Assembly (NCBI GenBank): GCA_018466975.1
Contig: CM031562.1
Location: forward strand, 4,402,001-4,466,000
Length of the DNA: 64,000 bases
Direction of reading: 5' to 3'
Source: Sparassis latifolia
Taxonomy: Eukaryota > Basidiomycota > Agaricomycetes > Polyporales > Sparassidaceae
Position 1 is the stretch's first letter. Each line of letters starts with the position of its first letter. Positions 1-12,114 of this stretch are shown here, piece after piece. Made by a program: the position numbers and the translations under genes. The notes beneath the pieces were generated by a model. That model had not been told where the DNA came from and did no database searches. It was given only the letters and a program-made list of their open reading frames with translations.

Positions 1-64
1 CCGAATGGTGCTGCTGAATGGTAGAGGGTGATTTATCAGAAGGACGCTGCGATGTGTTCACGTC

Positions 65-420
65 GGTTTCGTGAGTCGACTTGGAGTTTTGATCCTCCAT
101 GAATCTCCTCCCTTCTCTTGCTCTGAGCGCAGAAAAAGGTGGGGATGGCGTGCGAGGCGGCTCAGAAATCCGGAGGTTAGGATCAGTTGAAAGTAGCCTC
201 CGTCCTCTGAATGATGCTGCTGAATGGTAGAGGTGATTGATCGTGAGTCGACTTGAATCGTCGCGGATTCGTGAGTCGACTTGATGTGCGCTTTCGTGGA
301 GTCGACTTCGATGTGCGGTGTGAGTCGACCCGATGCGCGGTGTCATGAGTCATGCGATTTTGGTTTCGTGAGTCGACTTTGACTTCGACATGTCGATTTC
401 CGCGAGTCGATGTCGGCGTC
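65..420. repeat. Degenerate GAGTCGAC-containing short repeat
   Basis: At least six copies of the core (G)AGTCGAC occur at irregular 20-50 base spacing (for example near 72, 245, 272, 299, 320 and 369), often preceded by TTTCGT. The segment at 1-40 is repeated near 205-245 with a one-base length difference. The repeats lie inside the basic tail of the minus-strand gene and probably arose by slippage. Confidence 0.6.
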
Positions 421-872
421 GGCGAAGTAGATGACTTCTCAACCGCCACAGGCTTTACAGAATCCTGCAAATCCGCTGCAGCCTGGTCCAGTCTATCCAT
501 ATGTTCTAAGTAGTAGTCTTTCCAAGCTATTGCTGAATGGTTATTGACCTACATTAACAACCTGTCAGCAAAACATCATGAGTCCTACCAGAAACATACG
601 CCATCCAGCGTTTCTAAAGTAACGCGTTTCGTCTGTTTCTTCATCATTCCATCGCACAGAGCCCGGATAAGGTATTGTTCATCTTCCACAAACATCCCCA
701 CCCTATTGAATTGGGGGAAACCCTGATACATGTAGTTGGGAGCCGTGCTAAAGGCGGCATTGCTGGTGCCAGCCAGGTGGGCATACAGCGAAAGTAACCT
801 TGCAGATTCATCGATGTTGCCTGGTGCATTTTGCGGCATAAAACTGTAGTTAATCGAGTTCATCGAGTTCAT
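183..872 (-). CDS. Possible Myb/SANT-like DNA-binding protein (3' end unresolved)
   Basis: Two minus-strand exons join well across a GT-AG intron at 549-599. The joined reading contains a compact acidic and aromatic helix segment (FVEDEQYLIRALCDGM), a basic stretch, then HSAIAWKDYYLEHMDRLD. This spacing of Trp, Tyr and His resembles a Myb/SANT or Rap1-Myb type domain; that resemblance is from memory and is an inference. The most upstream in-frame ATG is at 872, with others at 863 and 839, so the start is uncertain. The tail is basic and Ser/Thr-rich and is built on the GTCGAC repeats that fill 65-420. A stop at 183-185 may follow a one-base deletion, because a near copy of the segment just before it (1-40) reads on in another frame. 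The gene may therefore extend past the left edge or be decaying. The function is not established. Confidence 0.4.
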
Positions 873-1085
873 CGTGTGCGTGTGCGGAGGACGTTCAACA
901 CAGGCAGCAACATCATCGATATGATCTCTAGAAATGACAACAGCTGTGACTGTCACGACTGTCACGATTTGACGGTTGGTCCGATTTTTACGTCAATAGC
1001 ATTCAATCTCGCTCTTCGTCAATTGGCAACGGAATGAGCGAACCTACGTTACAGGAACAATGGCGTTAAAGGTTTGCGTGCGACG

Positions 1086-3180
1086 CCCAGCTTTGACTTG
1101 AGATTCGAGACTCTGGTTGAACGCGACGAGGCGGGTTTGATCAACGAAGAAGAGACAGATGATTACTTGTCCATGGACGAGGACGAGAGAACTTCTGAAG
1201 AGGAGCCAACTAGTGCCATGTTAATTGCCGAGGAGGGTCGAGGCGTTATTGTTAAAGCAGATGATGTGCCCATAGTACGACTTCAGGTGAAAACAGGTGC
1301 GTGTCGCTGTGGGTGGGGTAGGCTCGAGGATGTAATGACAGCTATGACCTACTAGGTACAACGCATCTCCTGATAGGGTTGTCTAACATCCCAAATGCCG
1401 TCCCATCATTTCTTGCCAACACCCTTCCACAGTTGCCTCAACTCTCCTTGCACTTGATATCTCCGCGAATTTTCTTGTTGCTCTTCCACCATCCCTTGTT
1501 GCTTGCAAGAATCTCGAGGAGTTGAACATAGCTTCCAATCCTCTGCGGGCACTTCCTGTATTCCTTTCTCATATGGTCTCTTTGCGCGTTCTCATCGTGG
1601 ATTCAACGGGTATCAGCACACTGCCCGAGGTGCTCAGTTCTTTGGACAGGTTGCACACTCTCAGCATCAGAAGGAACAAATTGAACGCCCTTCCTAGTTG
1701 GCTCTGCTTGTTGCCTGCGCTTAAAATACTTCTTGTCGATGGCAATCCGTTCCACGGTCCATGGAAGGCACTTATAGAACCGGTACTAGCTATATCTCCG
1801 ATGACACCCCTTTACCGCCGTCTACATCGATATTCCCTCTCCTTTCTGCTAGTGTGCAGAGCACCAACACAGATGACACCGACTGCGAAGCGAGTCCCCT
1901 TACGGCGGCGGCGTTGATCGACAGCTTCAGGCTGCTCAGGAAGGCGAGGATACCATCACTCCTGCCAAGTCTCCGCCTATTGCGCGGTCGGTTCGTCTCC
2001 CCTACCTGCCACAGCAGCGGGCCTGCCATACCTCCCAAACTGACCAGGACTCGTACTCGCCAGACCGTGCTTATTACGACAAGAGTAGAGCAACTGGGAA
2101 AGCAGGGGTTGGGTCTAGTTCTGCGACCTCTTTGCGGCCCACCTCATCGAAAGACATGCAGGATCCAGATGGCGAAATTACGCAAAATGAAGAGTGCGGG
2201 TGAGCTACGACGGAATATAGCAAAACTGTCTCGTCGGCGTCAAAATCAGCGGCACCTTCTCCACAGTGCGCTGTTCTGTCGAATCGTCACCTCTGCATCA
2301 AGTTCCGATCTGCTCAACATGGGTTCTCCCCCTCGGGATAGCCAGGCTTTACGAAGCGATATGCTAGTCTTGGTGTGGCTTCTGGAGCGTTGTCACCAAG
2401 CGCTGTTCGTTCAAGACCTCAGATGGATAACAATTTCTGGGACAATCCTTCGAAGCCGATGAAAAGGCAGATTTTTCTGCTCAGACAATGCCAAGGAGGC
2501 GACACTGCCACGAGGTCATCCCGACTCACGAGGCTAGAATCAGAGATCGCCCGTTCTGCCACCCAAACACGGTCATCGAAGGAAGAAAGGAAGAAAGGCC
2601 TAGCCGCTGGGATTTTTGAAGAAGATGTCGATGGGAAGATGAGGGCAGACTCATCCTCGACAATGAGATCAACTGTGTATCAAGGCCGACTCCATGCTAG
2701 GAATTTCCTTGTCAAGTCACCTGGGTCGGCATCACCAGGAATTCCTCAGATTGGCGTGCGGATATCTACCACGGGAGCGTTATTCGCCCTGCACCTCAGG
2801 TGGTTCTTCCTCAGAGTCCCTTACTCCAAGTCTGTCTAGAAACCGTCAGTTGAAGCGTCGCTTCCTCCTGCAGGCCCTGAGAAACCCCACATTGAAGCGT
2901 TGGCGGTCCCATCGCCGTCTTCCTCCCACCTCTTGGCTCCATCCCCTCTCCGCCGCGCAGCCAAGCGAAGGAGTTTTGCCAATAGATATGGCCCCCATCC
3001 CGTCTGCGAGCAACAGCGCCCGGCGATGGCGATGATGTAGGCAGAGAAATTCTCAGTCCTGTTCCGAAAATATCCTTGGAGGACATGCAGCGAGAGGAAG
3101 AGCGAGCGCGAGAGGCTCGTGTTCGTGCCTTGCGTTCGGTGATGGCGTGTCTCAGGAACATGCATGACTTGGGTTGGGCA
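1086..3180 (+). pseudogene. Decayed leucine-rich-repeat signalling protein
   Basis: An acidic N-terminal exon (about 1086-1296) splices at GTGCGT to an LRR block at 1356-1790. The LRRs are clear: ALDISANFLVALPPSL, LNIASNPLRALPVFL, LHTLSIRRNKLNALPSWL, then LLVDGNPFHGPWKALIEP. The frame slips at about 1446, inside the LRRs, and again after about 1900. Downstream segments lie in different frames with stops between them; the last recognisable one, at about 3110-3170, reads ARVRALRSVMACLRNMHDLG. The order acidic head, LRRs, Ser/Pro-rich middle and this helical motif matches fungal LRR signalling proteins of the Sog2 (RAM network) or LRR-RhoGEF kind. I cannot decide between them. Several frameshifts and stops show the gene is broken. 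Confidence 0.65.
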
Positions 3181-4158
3181 TGTTGTGTTATTGTCTGAAT
3201 CAGAAACTGTCCAAGATGTCTCAAGACCGTGGAATCTCGTGCGTTGCAGATACCCCACTGCGGCATTGCATTCTTAAGCTTGTAACGGAAAGCTGGTTGG
3301 CTTGACAATTCAATGCCTGCAAAGCGATGTACCCATGGGAGTCGGTGCGAATCACGGGATAAGCGGAGTGCGGACAGAGATCCATGATGTGGTTTGGTAG
3401 ATGGCACAATTGTCACAACAATATCTAAATGTATCGTCAATGCGTGCTTGAGACACTGGACTAGGATCAGAGTCAAGTACCCCATGCCCAAAGAGCAACA
3501 GCGTTCCACTCGCGCAGCATGATGCACATGGTGCATGAATCGTAAAGGAGCCCTGTCATCAGCGAGGCGAACAAAGCGATCCTTTGTGTTGGCACCCTCA
3601 TAGATCGACCGTTACATTTATCTCCCGTATTCTCTTGCAAATTTCCAGCCGCATCCTCCTTCTGTTCCGTCATACACCATTCGGCGTATTCATAGACAAG
3701 ACCAGCGAAGAAACCTGGGGACCTGCGAGCCAGAATCTAGTGTGTGATCTGTCATAGCCTACAATAACTTTCGTATGGAATGGCATCGCCCTAGAGGGTT
3801 TCCAAACATTCTGAAACTAGGCCACGCTGACCAGCGATATCAGGGGATCCGTGTTACGGTCGGTGCTCTGAGCATTTCTGCGAACTACCTTCTACAGTCC
3901 AGAAAAAGCTAGCCAGAAACTACGGACATAGACACCTTGAAGGGACGTAGATATCCATCCCGCACAGGCGAGATCTTGCACTCTCACCAGGCAGAATTAC
4001 CAAGCGGCGTAGCTGTCGGATGTGGAGGCAGAGATACCGTCGCTCATAGAGGAACAAATTTTGAGGCGCTAGACAGAGGCGACCGAGGAAGAGCAACCAA
4101 GTTGTAGTAATTTGAACACTAGCGCCATGGAGCACATGCAGTAATCTGTGTACAGAGC
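3181..4158. other. No intact gene; probable tail of the decayed LRR gene
   Basis: Only short overlapping reading frames are present, none with a recognisable domain. The first few hundred bases may be the eroded 3' part of the LRR pseudogene. I see no RNA gene or strong repeat. Confidence 0.4.
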
Positions 4159-4984
4159 CTACGATTTTATTTTATATTTCAGTACGCGCGAGATAAAAGA
4201 CGTCGAACTTTGCGTGTAAGTAAATCCAGCAGAGAACATGACGTCACACATGGGGAAAGAGGTGTAGCAGCCTGTGATGATGTGCTCGACGATGTAAGGT
4301 GTAGAGTTCGTGAAAGTGAAGGTTCCTTGTAACTCGCTCGCGCCGTCAGTAGCGTTGGTTGTTGTGGTGGCATTATCGGCGAGGAAGGCACCGGCGATAG
4401 TGACCGCAGTCGTCATGCGAGCCGCCAGAGTTGCGAGGTCATGGCGGGCACCTTGGTCGAAGAGTAGATAGAGATCAGAACCAATCTGTGGCGAAACCCT
4501 GTAATTGGATTAGTTGAAATAAGCGATGTGCGGGGTAATCTCACCAAGAATAGTGTATAAATCAAAGCATAAACCATCTTCACGCTACATAAACAATGTT
4601 CTATGAGGCCAGTTCAAGAAAACTGCTCACTGCAGAAAGTTCAGTATGATCTTACTAAGAAATGAGACCGAAACTTACGAATGAGGTATTCCGGAAGAAT
4701 AACCGGAAGAATACCGGCGATACCGGCAGAGAAGCGGCAGTGTAGCAGATTATCTGACTGCGAATACTGCTCAGACCGCGAGCGAGGAAGGAGATGAAGA
4801 TGGTGGCGGTGATTCTGAAGCGATCGTTAGAACCAATTGGCGTATGAGTAGCTGAGCACTCACTCGAAGACATTCGCATACAACTGACTCTTGGATGCGA
4901 CTCCAATTTGCGTGATAGACAGGATGGTGGCACCTGCTCCAGCAATCCACATATCCAAAAGATCCACCAAATGCAAGTGGGCAA
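4159..4984 (-). pseudogene. Broken ThrE/Prm10-type (DUF1212) membrane protein, 3' half
   Basis: Reading leftwards from the gap, minus-strand exons give LHLVDLLDMWIAGAGATILS, then ITATIFISFLARGLSSIRSQ, then a segment close to SLELAS-NIV, SVKMVYALIYT, QIGSDLYLLFDQGARHDLA and a C-terminal Asn/Thr-rich tail with FTNSTPYIV. This order and the short introns match fungal pheromone-regulated membrane protein Prm10 and relatives, whose ThrE-like domains are multi-pass transporters. Breaks seen are a TAG inside the SLELAS-NIV motif near 4595, a frameshift just before SVKMVYAL, and a disturbed frame around 4700. The 5' half is lost in the N gap or absent. The family call rests on remembered motifs. Confidence 0.6.
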
Positions 4985-5084
4985 NNNNNNNNNNNNNNNN
5001 NNNNNNNNNNNNNNNNNNNNNNNNNNNNNNNNNNNNNNNNNNNNNNNNNNNNNNNNNNNNNNNNNNNNNNNNNNNNNNNNNNNN
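4985..5084. other. Scaffold gap (100 N)
   Basis: Exactly 100 consecutive N, the usual placeholder for a gap of unknown length. It separates the DNA polymerase alpha remnant from the ThrE/Prm10 remnant, so their real spacing is unknown. Confidence 0.98.
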
Positions 5085-7935
5085 CTTGCGGTCTTTCATT
5101 AGACTTTTGACCTGCCTACGCCTGTTGACAAGAGTAGCAATGAGACGGCGAAGACCACCCTGGGCAACCTCAGGACTCGGCGGTTCTGGGATTTTTTCTT
5201 CACCCTCCTGATCAGTTCATTCATCAGCATATTACAGTTTCCCCAACTATACGTCCACTCCATCCTCTATCCTGTCAACAATCATGAAGTCGATGTTGTA
5301 CTCCTGGATGATACTCGGATATAGCGAGTTGAAGTCCATGACGAGTATGAACTTGTCCCACAATCCACGCTTGGGTTCGAAGACTTATCCCGCTTGCCTT
5401 TGGTCGCTTTGCCTCCTTCTGCATTATTATCCTGTGCCTCGATCTTCTCAGCAGTGGCAGCCTTCTTGCCGTACGACTTGTCAGGACAGATGTACTTCAA
5501 GCGATGGAATTCGTGCAACAAGATGTACTCGCTTCTCTCAGCACGCCCACCGCTGAGCGCCTTGTTCCTACCAGAGCCGGTCAGTCTGGAATCATGCAAA
5601 ATAGCGAAAATAACTGACCATGAGTTTCCAGCCAAATTCGCCAGTTGCCTCGCCAAACGAAGCATCTGACCTTGGCCGCCAGCACCATCTGGTAGTAAGC
5701 ATCTAGTTCACAATGCCGGACGAAAGTAAGAAGCCTGTCCGGCGAACTGACGCCGCTGTCGGGCGTAGCTGGCAGTATCATCGGGTCAATATCCTGCCTC
5801 TCACTCTTGAGATGAGTCTTGCACATTTCGTGAGCGACCACGCTGTGGACGCAGATCATGCCCTAATAGTATATCCGTGAGTGTTGTAGTTTTTCAATGC
5901 GTGGACGCTCTGTGCACCTTCGCACCATCACTAGCAAGATCGCAGACCAACCTCCCATTGATGAATCGCAGGTTGCTCCCTTGCCTACCGATATTCGCCA
6001 TCTCGATCGCCTGAACCGCCGATTCGTGACCAATGGTCTGCTTGCAATTCTTTCATACGGTGGAGAAAGACGTCCAGAGCGACCCCAGGGAACTCATGCC
6101 CAACAATGACATCAGGGTCTGCTTTGTGAATTGTCACTAGGAGTGCGAATATTTCAGTCGGGAGATGTCTGAGAGCCAGAGAATACGAACCAAGCAACCT
6201 GTTCAGCAGCATCCACTGCTCTTCATGGGAGAAATGACTCCTTTGCCATTGCGCCCAGCGCGTATTTCGAAGTTTGGCGGGAAGCGGTCCAAAGGTGGAA
6301 CAAACGTATGTACAGAACACGGAAGAGCCTCTGGAGGCGTAGGATCGTCAATTTGCACTACATACAGGATACTTTTTAGTATGAATGTGCTGACAGATCC
6401 GTGAACGCACAGTTCGACCAGATCCTTGCCGTGGCACACAATCTCGCGGTCGTTCTCCTTGTGATTGACAATGGTGTTGAGGCTGAGACTCATCACGGTT
6501 AATGGCGGTGTTTCCTTGGGAGCTTGGACGTCCGTATCAGAGAATGCATTGATGTCTTTCGGTCCGACACCGCTGCTTCGACTTTGCACCACGATATCTG
6601 CATGTCTACACGTCAGCGTTAAGCATCAAAGAAGGGAATTGGATGCACGCACTCCCTTGTGTTCCAGGTGAGGCTTCTTGATTTGCAGCTAGCATGGACC
6701 CATTTTTCTGTGCTTCAACACCAGCAGTTCGGAGGCACTTGTGTTGGTACCGAAGATGCGTGAAAAGTTCGGGCTAGACACGTTACTCTAGAGTTGTGGT
6801 TCTGCGCGACTTCAGAGTATACCTTATTGCGACAAAAGAGGGATGACGCATCGTCGAAGCCATGCACAACTTTCATTCATTGTGCCTCCTTTCGGCACGC
6901 CCTCCTCTCCGAACACATACTTCCTCTTGATGAACTTTGCTCTCCAGCGCTTGATACCAGCGCTCCTGTGAACACAATCAAGTCCTCATATACGTGTTTC
7001 ATCTCGGCACCACGCCGGTCTCGTAGGTGTTCCTCGCCTCGTCTTCCTCGATGCGCTGCGCCAGGATAGGACGAATAGATTACGCTGCAGGTTTTCGACA
7101 GTGACGCAACATGATAACCAGGCCTTCAAGACCTTGTCTCGGTCTTTCCCACGAAGTAGGGATGCCCTTCATGTTCGAGATAATCAAGTCAGATGAATCG
7201 CAGAGAACCATCTTCCTCGAGGACAGATGTACTCGAGATGTAGATGTAGAAGTGGAGAGTGGGCCCAGCGCGTCATCGGTCATCACGCTGAGAGAGTCAT
7301 AGACAGAGGGCCACGATGGGGTGTCGTCCTCTTTGACTTTCTTGTCCTGCGATTGAGCTTTCGGTCAATAGACTTAAGCATTTTTTGCGTACACTCAAGT
7401 CTTCCGCTTCGTTTGAGTGACATGTCGCCATTGATGTCTTTGTCGCCGACGCCCATGAACACGCCCATGTCCAGGCCTTCAAATGAACGTGTCGCTTCGT
7501 CCGCTCCGCTATGGACGCTCATCCGCTCAAGCCTCTTGGTAGCGGGCGCCATATCAATGGCCTCCTTCCTCGCCTTCTCCTTTGGGCTGAGAAACTGGTC
7601 ATCGCTGACGGTCCGACACCATCGCCGTTAATTCTGTCAGATGAGGCGCCAAAATAATCTGGATGGCTGTCCCTGTGATCGCCAGTAGCGCGAGGGGGTG
7701 ATGTTCTCGGCTTATCATATACAGGTTCCGGCCGTGTTTTGCGCTTGCGCAAACTCCCACCGGCTTGGGCGAGAAAGGAATCCATGTCGCCTAAAATTAA
7801 AGCCATGAAGTCAGTCTCTGCGCTGCAGAGACTATGGGTCTATAAGTACTGACGCCGTATTACTGTTGGGTCCAGTGGCTTCGCCTTCGCCTTCGCTTTC
7901 CCGCCGACTTTGCCCTTCCCCGCGGCACTTCTATC
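5085..7935 (-). pseudogene. POL1: Decayed DNA polymerase alpha catalytic subunit
   Basis: Minus-strand fragments lie in the same order as in the family B replicative polymerase Pol1. N-terminal pieces are VSTYRPIVSAAQ, DFMALILGDMDSFLAQAGG and VLEEDGSLRF with LDYLEHEG. The central part has MKVVHGFDD, LTVMSLSLNTIVNHKEN and ADPDVIVGHEF with LHRMKELQADHWSRIG. The polymerase part has [62 protein letters not shown] and, at 5281-5343, polymerase motif A as [27 protein letters not shown] and VNRRRQVKSLMKDRK run into the gap. Adjacent fragments are in different frames, with many one-base shifts and stops. No motif C or C-terminal zinc module is seen. A working POL1 is essential and must lie elsewhere. 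Confidence 0.85.
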
Positions 7936-8864
7936 AGCAATGTGATGAGACGAGTATGAGGAGTGATGGCGGCATGAATCACACGTACGGACGATTGTTG
8001 TGGCATGGAAACTGAGATGGAAACCTGAGAAAATAAAAGCCATGAGTACAGGTTCGGCTTTTTGCAAACGCGCAGTCAAATACTCACTCTAATGAAGCAC
8101 AACCGTAGGAGGACACGGTCCTCACTCATGCGTCATGCGATCGCGGGTTGTCGAAAAGCCTGGGTCCATCAAATGGGCCAGCAGGTCTCATTGGATGTGC
8201 ACGAAGGCCTGGTATGTTATAGTCCGCATTGTGCTTCAGAGGAGGAGGAGGTTGGCGATGAGGGACAGACGAGATACGTTGGACACTTTGGGGTGGAAGA
8301 GACTGCCTCTTGGAAGACTCAACGGATGGATTGATCACCGCAGGAGCAGCAGATGGAATTAAAGACATGTCCAGTGGCTGCAGCAGTCCGTGCAGGGTGA
8401 GCATAACGCTGCATAACGCTCAGAAAACTAGAATCAGGACCAAAGTCGATCTTCCGAAGTCGATCGACTGACACAAAGGTTCTGTAATGCATGCTGGGTT
8501 GTAGGGACAGACACAGAGTCTCGAGGGGGGGGGCAGGACCAATGTGTTATCGCAGACAAATTCATAAAACTTAGCAGGTAGCTAGTCTCCCAAAGGCAGA
8601 CTGACACTCTGCTTCAACCTTCGTGCCTCAGGATATCCGTGTTCTGGCGCCTGCTATCCATAAGGCTGCCCTTATCGGTAGGTCGGATTATTCAACTCCG
8701 CTTGACGCTGAAGACATCACGTGTAAATACAAACACACGCAAATTTGTGAGTTGACGCGTCGCGTCGCGTCTGCCTGAGTAGTACGCCCCGACTATCCTT
8801 GGCGACAGTCGCTCTTCTCCCCTCGTTTGGACAATGTATTTATTCTGTCTAAATTAAGTCTGGA
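7936..8864. other. No supported gene
   Basis: A basic Lys/Ala/Gly-rich minus-strand stretch at 7860-7935 could be the outer N-terminus of the polymerase remnant. Upstream of it I see only short frames, a run of nine G near 8525, and no recognisable domain. Confidence 0.4.
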
Positions 8865-10260
8865 ATGTCCTCTAATCCGACACCATCTGGCTACTCGCGG
8901 CTTCGCTGGACGTCCAACGAAGGTCTCGCCAAACTCAAGGATCTCCTACGGCCATTGCTACACTACGAACCTCGCGACTTTCAACTTCACGACTCCGCGT
9001 GCATTCTTGACGGGCAGGATGTCTTCTGTATCACTGCTACTGGAGATGGCAAGTCGGCCCTGATATTTATCCCGGTGTTGATTGTCAAGGAGATGATCAC
9101 TGTGGTGGTTGAGCCAACTAATTTTCTCGAGGATGATCTTGTATGTTTGGGTCGTCGTTTGTCCATATCAGTGTAATCTCATTAAATTCTGGATAAGGTC
9201 AAAGGTCTTAAAGCAAAGGACATTCGGGCAGTTGTCATCAATGCCGACACACTGCATCTGGCGCTGCAGGAAGGTCGCAGTCTTTGGAAGGACGCAACGG
9301 CAGGCTTGTACCAAGTTATTGCGCTCGCTCCGGAGACACTGAACTCCCCAGAGTTTAACACAATGATTCGACCTCAAGTTTTCGTGCCCGGTGGGGCACA
9401 GCCGTCATTGACGAGGCCCATTTGGTGGACCAATGGGGAGCCAATTTTCGTAAGGCATTTGAAGAAATCTGACTCTGCGTGCTCGTGCACCCGAGCATAC
9501 CGTCTTTGTAGCTCTCTCAGCAAGTGTGGAGCCTGGGCATCAGGAGAAACAAATCCTGCACTCCTCGGGTTCCGCGAAGATAATTATTATATGGACAGAC
9601 GAGATTGTGAGCGCCATAATATCGACTACATTTTCCGCGACATCCGGTTCCCTTATTCTGGCTACGACGAGTTTCGCGATCTCGATTGGCTTGTTCCTGT
9701 GTCCATGGAAAATGCATCAGATCTCACAAAACGCCTCGTATATTGTCCTACAATCGAAATGGGGCATCGTGTCGTGACTTATCTCCGATCTCTCCTTCCC
9801 GCCTCTCCAAAAGCTCGGCTTCACAGTCATACGTCACCTTCACTCCATGAACTGCTCAGACTGCAAGGCCGATGGTCTCAAAGCTCTGTATCAAGTTGGA
9901 GCAGAGCGAGAGACTGGGATATTCGTGACAACAGCAGTCTGTGAAGTCGGGTTGAATATTCCCGGCCTTCGCAGTGTGGTCATGTTTCCCAGTCCGAAAG
10001 CAGCTGCGTCGCTGGTACAGTTTGCGGGTCGCCCTGCACGCGAAGCCAATTCCCATGGAGAAGCTATCGTGTACGTGAAGAAGACAGATTTGGATGCTGC
10101 TAAGCAGTATGTGGAAGGAAGCTTGCCCGATAGTCGGTTTTTGAATGACCGAGACTATAGATCATCTGTACAAGCAGATTTGCGGGGCGAAGCCAGACAA
10201 ACCTCGGCACAACATGTGGAGGAGCAATCAGAAGACGACGTTTTCAAGTGGACTCTGTAA
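8865..10260 (+). pseudogene. Broken RecQ-like DEAH helicase
   Basis: The first exon (ATG at 8865) gives a RecQ-type N-terminus: a Q-motif-like LLHYEPRDFQL followed by a Walker A-like ITATGDGKSAL. An intron at 9141-9197 (GTATGT...AAG) joins EDDL to VKGLKAKDIRAVVINADTLH. The DEAH box (AVIDEAHLVDQWGANFRKAF, about 9398-9460) lies one base out of frame with the preceding segment and runs into a stop. The lobe-2 parts, RLVYCPTIEMGHRVV, GIFVTTAVCEVGLNIPGL and VQFAGRPARE, sit in two further frames. Walker A has Asp where Gly or Thr-Gly is usual. At least three frameshifts make it non-functional. Its 3' end overlaps that of the convergent DUF6589 gene by about 30 bases. Confidence 0.75.
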
Positions 10261-12114
10261 TTGTGCTGTGTAAGCGACAACCTCATATTGCACAAGTCCA
10301 AGCTCATACCGCCAACAGTCCAGGACCTCGGCATCCAAGTTATCGAAGACCAAGTGCAATGCCGGATAATAATCGGGCCGTTTCTGGTCCTTGACCTTGC
10401 GACCCAGTAGCACGTTGGCCGCACGCAATGACGATAAGTCATCTCCAGTGGATTTGCCCCAATGTGTGCTGAGAACGCGTTCCAAATCTGCCCAGCCCAT
10501 ATGCCAGAGCTGGATAAGTGGGAGTACCCATCCATATTGCGGGTACCCATGCGGACAGCTTGCGACAAGCCGTTTCAAGGTGCGCAACTTCTCCACAGTT
10601 GATTGATCCCCACCGACAATTACCATATACTTCGTCACATCATCCTTGCCCATCTTGAGCTGATTCAAAATCAGATCATCGAGCACCTTGGCATTTTCGG
10701 CCGTGTTCCCTTCGTTGTAATCAGAGGTCGCCAGTGGATGTAGTGACGCCTGGCGGCCTGCACGCATGCGATGAATTGCGAGAGTAGTACGGAAGCGAAG
10801 CTGAACGAAGTCTCGATGCTTCGCGAGGCCATCAACATGCTGAACAAGGATACGAAGAATGTGAGTTGTCACACAGAGGTTCAGTTTCTCCCAATCAATT
10901 CGCTTGTAGAGCACGTCCAGGCTCAACTTCTTCCTACGCTCTTCCTGTTGTGCTTGCCGCAGACACCCCACATCAAAAGCCTTTTCCACATCACAGTCGG
11001 CCAGTTCCACATACGCTGCAGCTGTCCCATTGTGTATTTTGTCCTTCTGACCTAAGTCGATCCCATGCCCGCGCCATCCGATTGATGTTGTCGATATCAG
11101 TAAAAATGCACGAGACTGAGCGCTGCGCCGTGTTGAGTTTTTCGCTGAGTCTGAGAGGGCCCCGAGTAACTTCAAGACTGTTGTATATGATACTGATAAC
11201 CCGACACGCCCCAGGACAGAATATATACCGTGCGGTGCAGTATGTGCGAACAGCCACACCCTACCATCTTCTGAAACATGGTCACATGTGAATTTCGAGC
11301 ACTCAGGAGCAACATGCATGCAACAGCAATTATCTGAATGACACCGATGAATTTACGCACTGCAGATCAATTATGTCACGCACCACCAATGGGTCATGCC
11401 GGTTGTGCCCTGACCCAGATGGAGGAGGATTGGAGAAGTGTTCTGACAGATTGTAGACCGTCTCATGTGGTTCGGATGGCATTGGGTAGTTAGATGTATT
11501 GGGAGTCGGAGATGTGGGAAGGGGGACGGCTGATAAACCAGAAGCTCGTGATACTGGATTTGACAGGGACAGCAGCAGCTTTTAAAAGGCGTAGAAGTGT
11601 AGGACTCTTAAGATGAAGAGTGGAAAGCACGGATTCCATTGAGAAATTAAGTATAAAATCCCATGTAGCGGTCTTGTCATCTAAATGGAAACCGGTAGAC
11701 CTCAAGGCTAGCTCCTCAGCTTCCTTGTTTACGACAGCCTCAGCCTTCGAGATAGCCCACTCGAAGGCACCAGTTGGCCATGACCTTCGGATCGACGCCT
11801 GACGGCAGATGCCTCTCGGTTAGCTGACTTGCGCACAGAGAGAGGAGCACTGTAGCGGCTCGAATACATGAGCTCCACAATATCTTGTGCCTTGATAGCC
11901 AAGCGACCTTGAAGAAAAACTGACACCATCTGAGCGTGCCGTGGAGGATTTCCTTCTCCTTCTGAGTCTGCGGCACGGTGAATAGAATTTTGAGAAACTC
12001 GCCAAGGGTCCATCCAGATTCTTGGACTGCGAGCAAGATACGATCCATGGAAGCCGCACGGGCTGCTTCCCATTGTGCTTCGCCAGATAGGAAAACCGCT
12101 TGCGAACCCGCCAT
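10228..12114 (-). pseudogene. Broken DUF6589-domain protein
   Basis: From ATG at 12114 the minus strand reads ESGWTLGEFLKILF, RHAQMVSVFLQGRLAIKAQD, ELMYSSRYSAPLSVRKS and DDKTATWDFILNFSMES, then an intron-containing stretch, then SVLGRVGLSVSYTTVLKLL, LGQKDKIHNGTAAAYVEL, LHPLATSDYNEG, YMVIVGGDQSTVEKL, IQLWHMGWADLERVLSTHWG and a C-terminal YYPALHLVFDNLDAEVLDCW. This is the layout of the large basidiomycete family I know as DUF6589, of unknown function and often multicopy. The last 363 codons are open, but the N-terminal third needs at least two frame changes, and a double shift replaces a YDNINR-like motif near 11080. A link to transposition is inferred from copy number and company, not demonstrated. 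Confidence 0.75.

Noticed and set aside
8126..8404. Pro-rich minus-strand frame considered as the N-terminus of polymerase alpha
   Set aside because: It does not resemble the known Pol1 N-terminal motifs and is not continuous with the remnant.
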